From Dehalococcoidia bacterium (GTDB taxonomy: Bacteria > Chloroflexota > Dehalococcoidia > GIF9 > AB-539-J10): a stretch of DNA of 11,482 nt. The DNA lies in the NCBI GenBank assembly GCA_023128875.1, contig JAGMDB010000054.1, forward strand, positions 1-11,482, written 5' to 3'. The position numbers were made by a program, and so were the translations under genes. The notes beneath the pieces are model-generated. The model was not told where the DNA came from and searched no databases. It saw only the letters and a program-made list of their open reading frames with translations. Positions 6,219 to 11,482 of the stretch are shown piece by piece. Position 1 is the stretch's first letter, and each line of letters starts with the position of its first letter.

Positions 6219-9200
6219 ATGTTCCACAAGGTGAGTAGTAAACCAAATTTTCCTCGAATAGAGCAGCATATCCTTCATTTTTGGAGCGAGCATGACATTT
6301 TTAATAAAAGTGTAAAAGTGAGACAAGGAGCACCGCATTTTGCCTTTTATGAAGGCCCTCCTACAGCTAATGGTAGCCCAGGGATTCACCATGTGCTAGC
6401 TCGACTGTTCAAGGATATTGTTTGCCGCTACAAGACAATGAAAGGTTACCACGTACCACGCAAGGCAGGATGGGATACCCATGGACTGCCTGTAGAGCTC
6501 GAGATAGAGAGGTCTCTTGGTTTCAGCAACAAGGCTGAAATTGAGGAATATGGTATAGCTCAATTCAATCAGAAGTGCCGGGAAAGTGTCTTTCAATACA
6601 TCGGGGAATGGGAAGCTATGACTGAACGCATCGGTCATTGGTTAGATATGAAACATCCTTATACAACTTTGGATAATGGCTATATTGAATCTTGCTGGTG
6701 GATAGTGAAAAAACTATGGGATAAAGGTCTTATTTACCAAGGCTATAAGGTGACGCCACATTGCCCTAGATGTGGCACTTCACTCAGTTCCCACGAGGTA
6801 GCTCTGGGCTACCGAGATGATGCTGAGGACCCTTCAGTTTACATAAAGTTTAGACTGCATGTTCCTTCGTTGTTGAAGCGGAACTCGGCTCTTTGCTCTA
6901 TTTTTGAACCTTCGTCTTTGCTTGAGAAACCTGCTTATTTTCTTGTCTGGACAACTACTCCTTGGACTTTGCCTGGCAATACTGCTTTGGCAATAGCCCC
7001 TAACGCTGAATACAGTGTAATGGAAGGGGAGCAGGATTACCTCATTCTAGCTAAAGAACTTACGGGGCAAATTGAACTTGTGGACTATAAGGAGTTGGCT
7101 ATTATATCAGGAAAAACTCTTCTCTATCTTGAATACGAACCTTTGTTTAATCCGCATGATTTTGTTGTAGACCGTAAAACCTTGCCTTCTCTAAATATGC
7201 AAATGGCAAAGGAGGACTTGACCTATCCAGTGATTGGCGCTAATTTTGTCTCCTTGAAGGAAGGTACAGGCATTGTTCATATGGCTCCTGCTTTTGGTGA
7301 GGTTGACTTCGACGTGGGAATGGACAAAGGACTTGATTTCGTTCAGCCTGTGGACTTAGAGGGGAAAATCACTGGTACGTACCCCTTTGCCGGCAAATTT
7401 GTTAAGGATGCTGACCCTCTTATTCTTGATAACCTTAAATTGCGTGGTTTGCTTTACCACAGTGAGAAAATTATTCACACCTATCCGTTTTGCTGGAGAT
7501 GTGATGCGCCTGTTCTCTACTATGCCAAGCGGGCGTGGTACATCAAGACGACGGCAGTAAAGGACAAGCTTATTTCTGGAAATGAGGATATAAATTGGTA
7601 TCCAAATCATATTAAGTACGGCCGTTTTGGTGATTGGTTAGAAAGCAATGTTGATTGGGCTTTTTCCAGAGAGAGGTATTGGGGGACTCCCCTTAACATC
7701 TGGCACTGTTCTTCCTGCGACAACTATGAATGTGTTGGCAGCATTGGCGAATTAAAGGCGAAGCCAAATCTTAGTGGCTTAGATGTGCTTTTAGATCTGC
7801 ATCGCCCTTATGTAGATAAGGTTACTTTTAGTTGCCCTAAATGTGGTGGTGAGTTACAGCGTGTTCCCGAAGTGGTTGATTGTTGGCTTGATTCAGGTGC
7901 CATGCCTATAGCCCAATGGCATTACCCTTTCGAGAATAAAGATCAATTTGAGCAAAACTTTCCTGCTGATTTTATTTGTGAGGCTATTGACCAGACGCGG
8001 GGATGGTTCTATAGCTTGCACGCCATATCTATCTTGCTGTTTGAGAGACCTTGCTTTAGAAATGTGATTTGCCTGGGACATGTTGTTGATGCGCATGGTG
8101 AGAAGATGAGTAAAACCAAGGGTAATGTAATCGATCCTGGAGCAGTGATTAATGAATATGGTGCGGATGCTCTCCGTTGGTATTTATTGACTTGTGCGCC
8201 AGCGGAAAATATTCATCGCTTCTCTATCCGAATGCTTACTGAGACCATACGGAAAGTTTTGCTCACTTTGTGGAATATTTATTCCTTTTTTACTCTCTAT
8301 GCCAACATCGATCATTTTGTTCCCCAGTCTTCAGCTTCACTATCCTTTACTGAACTGGATAATTGGATTATCTCGGAGCTTAACCTACTTATAGCTGAGG
8401 TAACTAAAGCACTAGATGCTTATGAGCCTGTATCGGCGGCGCGCCATATTCAAGGCTTTGTCGATAAACTTTCCAATTGGTATGTGAGACGTAATCGCCG
8501 GCGATTCTGGAAAAGTGAGAGCGATGCTGATAAGCTAGCAGCTTATACCACTTTGTATCAGTGTTTGGTGGCCTTATCTCAACTTTTGGCTCCCTTCACC
8601 CCATTTATAGCAGAGGAACTTTATCAAAATCTGCTTCGTTCTGTTGACACTGAAGCTAAAGAGAGCGTACACCTAACTGATTTCCCTGTAGTTGATAAGG
8701 CTAAAATAGATGATAAACTGAATCGCGAAATTGATCTAATTAGGAGAATATCGAGTTTGGGTAGGGCAGCACGGGCGAAGGCAAGAATTAAAGTACGCCA
8801 GCCCTTGGCAAAGGTTGTAGCCAAGGTGGAATCTGAAGAAGAAACAGAGGTTTTAATCAAATTGGCCGCCGAAATAAAAGAAGAAATAAATGTCAAAAAT
8901 ATGGATTTTTCCCTTGAGGAATCTTTTTTGGATGTACCTGGCTACAGCGTGGCTGCTGATGGCCGGTATTGGGTAGCCATAAACACTGAATTGACTCCCG
9001 AGCTGGTTGCAGAGGGAATAAGTAGGGAAATCGTGCGGCACCTTCAGGTTATGCGTCGCGCTGCTAACTTCGACGTTGCTGAATACATCGTTGCTTATTA
9101 CCAGGCAGCAGACTCGGTTGAACAGGTTATGACTGATTTTGCAGATTATATCAAACGGGAAACGTTATCTCGGGAACTCATTCATGGCCTTCCGCCTCAC

Positions 9201-9269
9201 GGGTCTTACACTGAGAAACATCGTGTTTCAGGCAGCGATATTTTGCTGGCGGTTAAGCAGGTGAATTAA
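6219..9269 (+). CDS. ileS: Isoleucyl-tRNA synthetase, type 2, with GIHH signature
   Basis: Charges tRNA-Ile with isoleucine. The 1016 residues contain a Rossmann catalytic core, with the class I signature region EGPPTANGSPGIHH (residues 45-58) and KMSKT (629-633). The CP1 editing domain carries WTTTPWTLPGNT (244-255) and GTGIVHMAPAFGE (349-361). Cysteine pairs, probably zinc sites, are at 182/185, 497/500 and 539/542. The anticodon-binding domain (about 700-860) includes RHIQGFVDKLSNWYVRRNRR. The architecture and segments such as PRKAGWDTHGLPVELEIE match the eukaryote-like IleRS2 group, also found in Thermus. The signature reads Gly55-Ile-His57-His58, the reverse arrangement of HxGH. The ATG lies 3 nt after jag. 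Its stop overlaps the stop of the convergent protease gene. Confidence 0.96.
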   Translation: MFHKVSSKPNFPRIEQHILHFWSEHDIFNKSVKVRQGAPHFAFYEGPPTANGSPGIHHVLARLFKDIVCRYKTMKGYHVPRKAGWDTHGLPVELEIERSLGFSNKAEIEEYGIAQFNQKCRESVFQYIGEWEAMTERIGHWLDMKHPYTTLDNGYIESCWWIVKKLWDKGLIYQGYKVTPHCPRCGTSLSSHEVALGYRDDAEDPSVYIKFRLHVPSLLKRNSALCSIFEPSSLLEKPAYFLVWTTTPWTLPGNTALAIAPNAEYSVMEGEQDYLILAKELTGQIELVDYKELAIISGKTLLYLEYEPLFNPHDFVVDRKTLPSLNMQMAKEDLTYPVIGANFVSLKEGTGIVHMAPAFGEVDFDVGMDKGLDFVQPVDLEGKITGTYPFAGKFVKDADPLILDNLKLRGLLYHSEKIIHTYPFCWRCDAPVLYYAKRAWYIKTTAVKDKLISGNEDINWYPNHIKYGRFGDWLESNVDWAFSRERYWGTPLNIWHCSSCDNYECVGSIGELKAKPNLSGLDVLLDLHRPYVDKVTFSCPKCGGELQRVPEVVDCWLDSGAMPIAQWHYPFENKDQFEQNFPADFICEAIDQTRGWFYSLHAISILLFERPCFRNVICLGHVVDAHGEKMSKTKGNVIDPGAVINEYGADALRWYLLTCAPAENIHRFSIRMLTETIRKVLLTLWNIYSFFTLYANIDHFVPQSSASLSFTELDNWIISELNLLIAEVTKALDAYEPVSAARHIQGFVDKLSNWYVRRNRRRFWKSESDADKLAAYTTLYQCLVALSQLLAPFTPFIAEELYQNLLRSVDTEAKESVHLTDFPVVDKAKIDDKLNREIDLIRRISSLGRAARAKARIKVRQPLAKVVAKVESEEETEVLIKLAAEIKEEINVKNMDFSLEESFLDVPGYSVAADGRYWVAINTELTPELVAEGISREIVRHLQVMRRAANFDVAEYIVAYYQAADSVEQVMTDFADYIKRETLSRELIHGLPPHGSYTEKHRVSGSDILLAVKQVN

Positions 9270-10405
9270 TCTGGAGGCGGTGGACTTTCCTGTAGTTGTG
9301 CCCAGGTTGTCTTGGTATCTGTACCTCTGACAAAGGTTATCTTTACCTGCTGGTCAGTTTGGCACGTAAGTATAGCTTGGATAAGATCTTCTTTCGTGTC
9401 TATTTTTTTCTCATCGAAGCGGATGATGACATCTCTCTCTTTTAGTCCGGCAGCCTCGGCTGGGCTACCGCTAACCACTTCTACAATAAGCACCCCCTTC
9501 TCAACAGAAAGGTTGTTCACTGCGGCTATGAAGGAATCCACAGTATATAATGCTACGCCTAGCCATGGGCGCGTTACATAGCCCTGGTGGATTAAAGCTT
9601 CAATAATGGGCTTAGCACTGTTTATACTTATGGCGTAGCCCATGCCTTCTATCCCGGTTGCAGCTATTTTAACACTGGTTATGCCTACGACTTCACCTGA
9701 TATGTTTACCAGCGGTCCACCACTGTTACCAGGATTGATAGCTGTGGTGGTTTGGATTAAACCTGAAAGGCTGTTTCCTTGGACGGTCACTGAAACATTT
9801 AAGCGGCTGACGATTCCTTCGCTAGCTGATATTCCTTGTCCTAGGGCATTGCCGATGGCCACTACCCAATCACCTATGACAAGCAGGTCTGAATCACCAA
9901 GGCGAGCATAAGGCAAATCTGCTGCCTCGATTTTGAGCACTGCTAAATCAGTTAGAGCATCGGTGCCTACTGTGTTGGCGGAGAAAGTCCTGCCGTCAGC
10001 TAGTTTCACTTGTACACTCTCAGCATTTTGCACTACATGATTATTGGTAACAATATATCCCTCGTACTTTTCCTCACTGCGGATTTGGAATCCAGAGCCG
10101 GCAGCAGTTTGCTTGTGTTCTTCCTGGAAAATATCATACACTACTATCTCAGTGGTAACAGAGACTACGGAGGGCATTGCCTCGCTAACGACGCTGGCAA
10201 TATCAGGTAGTGGCTGAGCTGTCTGGCTGTTCTTTGAAGGAAATGTCCACTCAGGGTTGGTGTATTCACTCGAGTTACTGGGTGGAGGTGAAGTGGGTAG
10301 AGATGGAGTGGGTGACCATGGTAAGGCTAAAGAGCAGCCGCTGGAGCCTAATGTTAGGCTTAGTAGCGCTAATGCCATAAGGATATATTTGATTTTCTTT
10401 AGCAT
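9266..10405 (-). CDS. HtrA/DegP-like serine protease with PDZ domain, lipoprotein
   Basis: An extracytoplasmic quality-control protease, 379 residues from ATG 10405. The signal peptide is basic then hydrophobic (LKKIKYILMALALLSLTLG) with the lipobox SSG-Cys24. A Pro/Ser-rich linker (about 30-66) follows. The trypsin-like S1C domain has the triad His123 (TNNHVV), Asp153 (TDLAVLKI) and Ser228 (NPGNSGGPL). One PDZ domain spans about 281-372 (WLGVAL, GSPAEAAGLKERDVI). The tail is SPPPPD. An in-frame TTG at 10423 would add six residues, but its first base overlaps the -10 TATAAT, so ATG 10405 with AGG 5 nt upstream is preferred. The gene ends inside the ileS stop region on the opposite strand. Substrates are unknown. 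Confidence 0.94.
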   Translation of the reverse strand: MLKKIKYILMALALLSLTLGSSGCSLALPWSPTPSLPTSPPPSNSSEYTNPEWTFPSKNSQTAQPLPDIASVVSEAMPSVVSVTTEIVVYDIFQEEHKQTAAGSGFQIRSEEKYEGYIVTNNHVVQNAESVQVKLADGRTFSANTVGTDALTDLAVLKIEAADLPYARLGDSDLLVIGDWVVAIGNALGQGISASEGIVSRLNVSVTVQGNSLSGLIQTTTAINPGNSGGPLVNISGEVVGITSVKIAATGIEGMGYAISINSAKPIIEALIHQGYVTRPWLGVALYTVDSFIAAVNNLSVEKGVLIVEVVSGSPAEAAGLKERDVIIRFDEKKIDTKEDLIQAILTCQTDQQVKITFVRGTDTKTTWAQLQESPPPPD

Positions 10406-10422
10406 CTTGCCTGCACGGTTCA

Positions 10423-10451
10423 ATTATATCACTGTTGCTGTTATCTGAGAA
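10423..10451 (-). promoter_or_regulatory. Extended -10 promoter for the HtrA-like protease
   Basis: On the minus strand, TTCTCA (10451-10446), a 17-nt spacer and TATAAT (10428-10423) preceded by TGA, a perfect extended -10. Transcription should start near 10416, giving a leader of about 10 nt before ATG 10405 and excluding the upstream TTG. It is a single promoter with no obvious operator. Confidence 0.68.
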
Positions 10452-10682
10452 TTGGGGTAGTTAGCGCGGCTCATAGTTCATTCATTTGCATTTCTGCATG
10501 AGTAGAGGATGAAGGAGGAAGTAACCCGGGTAGCTGAAGAACTAAAAGCCGATGTAAGCTTGGGCTACGAAGACGGAAGTTAGTTTGTTATAGGGGATCC
10601 GCTTCTAATAGTGGCAATTCCAACCTCAAAGAGCCAATCAAGTCAATTTCAACTGCGTGTTTCGCTCTTGCTATTGCCTTAT

Positions 10683-10838
10683 TTACCTGTTGTGCTTGGC
10701 TAGCTCTTCCTTCAGGATTTCTATTGGCCCAACCAGTATAACTCCTGCATCTCCCTTTTGAGCAGCCAAGCCTGCCCCCTCGATTATTTCTTCCGGGGCA
10801 TAATCACCACCCATCGTATCCACTGCTATCCTTACCAT
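10683..10838 (-). pseudogene. plsX: N-terminal remnant of phosphate acyltransferase PlsX
   Basis: A 51-codon minus-strand frame from ATG 10838 to TAA 10685-10683. It begins MVRIAVDTMGGDYAPEEIIE and continues through AGVILVGPIEILKEELAKHN. This matches the start of PlsX (family pattern M-x-I-A-V-D-A-M-G-G-D-x-A-P, then a Rossmann strand LVGP). PlsX makes acyl-phosphate for membrane lipid synthesis and is normally about 330 residues, so over four fifths is missing. The next bases do not resemble PlsX in any frame I could read. A TAG two codons before the ATG closes the frame upstream, and there is no good ribosome site. It is most likely a non-functional duplicate or rearrangement scar. Confidence 0.72.
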
Positions 10839-10979
10839 TTGCTAACACCAGTTATGGCAACATACCTCCCTCTTGCAATTTCAGATTAATAGCAAGCCAT
10901 TGAACATTACCTCAACTATATGAATCTTTTTTCTTCTTTACTGATTATTATGGAATATTATATATGCTTCTCATTTGTA

Positions 10980-11042
10980 AAGCGGCAAAAAAAGATGTCT
11001 CAATAATCTATTAAATGGGAAGCGGCCAAAATTCCCGGGAAT
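10980..11042. repeat. Short direct repeats and adjoining 12-bp palindrome
   Basis: AAGCGGCAAAA at 10980-10990 recurs as AAGCGGCCAAAA at 11020-11031 with one extra C, a 40-bp offset. The second copy runs straight into the perfect palindrome ATTCCCGGGAAT (11031-11042). The roughly four-helical-turn spacing would suit a protein-binding site, but no gene start lies nearby. Confidence 0.55.
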
Positions 11043-11094
11043 ATTTAGCAAGTAGTGAAATTATGTCTGTATGACTGTATGGTGGTTGTATTTA

Positions 11095-11141
11095 GGAATG
11101 GCACCAGAGCAGTCCAGTGCTCCGGTGTCATTCCCTTTTTT
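11095..11141 (+). terminator. Strong intrinsic terminator, plus-strand orientation
   Basis: Stem 11095-11111 pairs with 11118-11134: 15 Watson-Crick pairs, one G-U pair (11101/11128) and one A-C mismatch (11106/11123), around a 6-nt loop. C11135 is followed by six T (11136-11141). On the minus strand the hairpin lies 10 nt after the trpB2 stop but is followed by CTAAATAC with no U-run, so the canonical direction is plus. It could still act partly for trpB2. Confidence 0.8.
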
Positions 11142-11143
11142 CC

Positions 11144-11482
11144 TCAGCCTACCTTTGGTAGTTGAGCTAGTGCTTCCTCTATCTTCTCGGTCGGATACTC
11201 GTAGTCTTGCAGCTTACCTGAGAGATAGGCATCATAAGCAGCCATATCAACATGTCCGTGTCCGCTGTGAGCCAGCAGTATGGTTTTTGACTCGCCAGAT
11301 TCTTTGCACTTGAGGGCTTCGTCAATAACCACCTTAATGGCGTGGTTTGGCTCTGGAGCGCTGATAATGCCCTCGGTGCGGGCGAACTTTACCCCGGCCT
11401 CGAAGGTGGCAGTCTGATACTCAGCCCTGGCTTCAACAAGCCCTAATTTATGAAGGTGGCAGATGATAGGTGCCATCCCGTG
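11144..11482 (-). CDS. TrpB2-like tryptophan synthase beta chain, C-terminal part
   Basis: The last 113 codons of a PLP-dependent enzyme; the 5' part, including the PLP lysine, lies beyond the window. TrpB2 proteins condense indole with serine to give tryptophan, often in organisms with or without a classical TrpB-TrpA pair. Diagnostic C-terminal segments are seen: HGMAPIICHLHKLGLVEA at the left edge, then EGIISAPEPNHAIKVVIDEAL, and the SGHGHVDMAAYDAYLSGKL segment. The frame is open right to the edge (11482 is the first base of a codon), so the Met at 11476 is internal, not a start. The stop is TGA 11146-11144. Base use looks more GC-rich than in the central run. Whether other trp genes accompany it cannot be seen. 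Confidence 0.9.
   Translation of the reverse strand, partial: HGMAPIICHLHKLGLVEARAEYQTATFEAGVKFARTEGIISAPEPNHAIKVVIDEALKCKESGESKTILLAHSGHGHVDMAAYDAYLSGKLQDYEYPTEKIEEALAQLPKVG

Larger units (their letters stand above)
10429..11143. other. Gene-poor interval between the protease and trpB2
   Basis: About 700 bases with no full-length gene. It holds the protease -35 region at its left end, a plsX N-terminal remnant (10683-10838, minus), a pair of direct repeats and a palindrome (10980-11042), and a strong plus-strand terminator (11095-11141). Two further short open stretches look protein-like but are unrecognised: a plus-strand 24-codon frame at 10509-10583 (MKEEVTRVAEELKADVSLGY, ending in an in-frame TAG), and a minus-strand frame at about 10595-10740 containing AIARAKHAVEIDLIGSLRLE. 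These may be decayed gene ends. No tRNA or insertion sequence was seen. Confidence 0.6.

Noticed and set aside
9312..9911. Plus-strand frames of 89 codons each
   Set aside because: Antisense shadows of the HtrA-like protease, whose catalytic triad and PDZ domain are clear on the minus strand.
10951..10985. Minus-strand TATAAT (10962-10957) as a promoter for the plsX remnant
   Set aside because: The only -35-like hexamer (TTTACA, 10981-10976) is 13 nt away, too close, and the TATA-rich tract explains the match.
11071..11313. Plus-strand 80-codon frame
   Set aside because: Runs through the terminator hairpin and opposite the TrpB2 C-terminus; not coding.
1..11482. CRISPR array, tRNA, rRNA, transposase or prophage genes
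   Set aside because: No regularly spaced repeats, cloverleaf-like sequences or mobile-element proteins were found when reading both strands.

Overview
The window is a dense bacterial housekeeping region with an AT-leaning, moderate base composition. Protein families and gene order suggest a Chloroflexota-like bacterium, plausibly Dehalococcoidia: YidC lacks the large periplasmic domain of diderm proteobacteria, IleRS is of the eukaryote-like type 2, a TrpB2-type protein is present, and several exported proteins are lipoproteins. The phylum call is an inference. Sequence similarity searches would settle it.

Layout. (1) Positions 1-958, minus strand: the thiL gene (thiamine-monophosphate kinase), with its C-terminus cut by the window edge. 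(2) Positions 959-1034: a compact divergent promoter region with a 12-bp perfect inverted repeat. Both promoters have extended -10 elements placed so close to the ATG codons that both mRNAs should be leaderless or nearly so. (3) Positions 1035-9269, plus strand: ten to eleven tightly packed genes. They are a metallophosphoesterase, rpsF, ssb, rpsR, rpmH (46 codons), rnpA, yidD, a BamB-like eight-blade propeller lipoprotein, yidC, jag/khpB and ileS. A strong extended -10 promoter lies just before rpsF. (4) Positions 9266-10405, minus strand: a lipoprotein HtrA/DegP-type serine protease that overlaps the ileS stop codon tail to tail. (5) Positions 10429-11143: a gene-poor stretch with a 51-codon plsX N-terminal remnant, small repeats, and a strong intrinsic terminator pointing along the plus strand. 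(6) Positions 11144-11482, minus strand: the C-terminal 113 codons of a TrpB2-like tryptophan synthase beta chain.

How the genes fit together. The central run joins two clusters that lie near oriC, but apart, in many Firmicutes: rpsF-ssb-rpsR, and rpmH-rnpA-yidD-yidC-jag. The result is one block for ribosome proteins, tRNA maturation, membrane-protein insertion and RNA binding, ending with a tRNA synthetase. The least expected member is the propeller lipoprotein between yidD and yidC. With YidD, YidC and the neighbouring HtrA lipoprotein it suggests a local envelope-biogenesis and quality-control set. The most notable single residue feature is the GIHH signature (in place of HxGH) in IleRS. 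No CRISPR array, tRNA, rRNA, transposase or evident novel defence system was seen.
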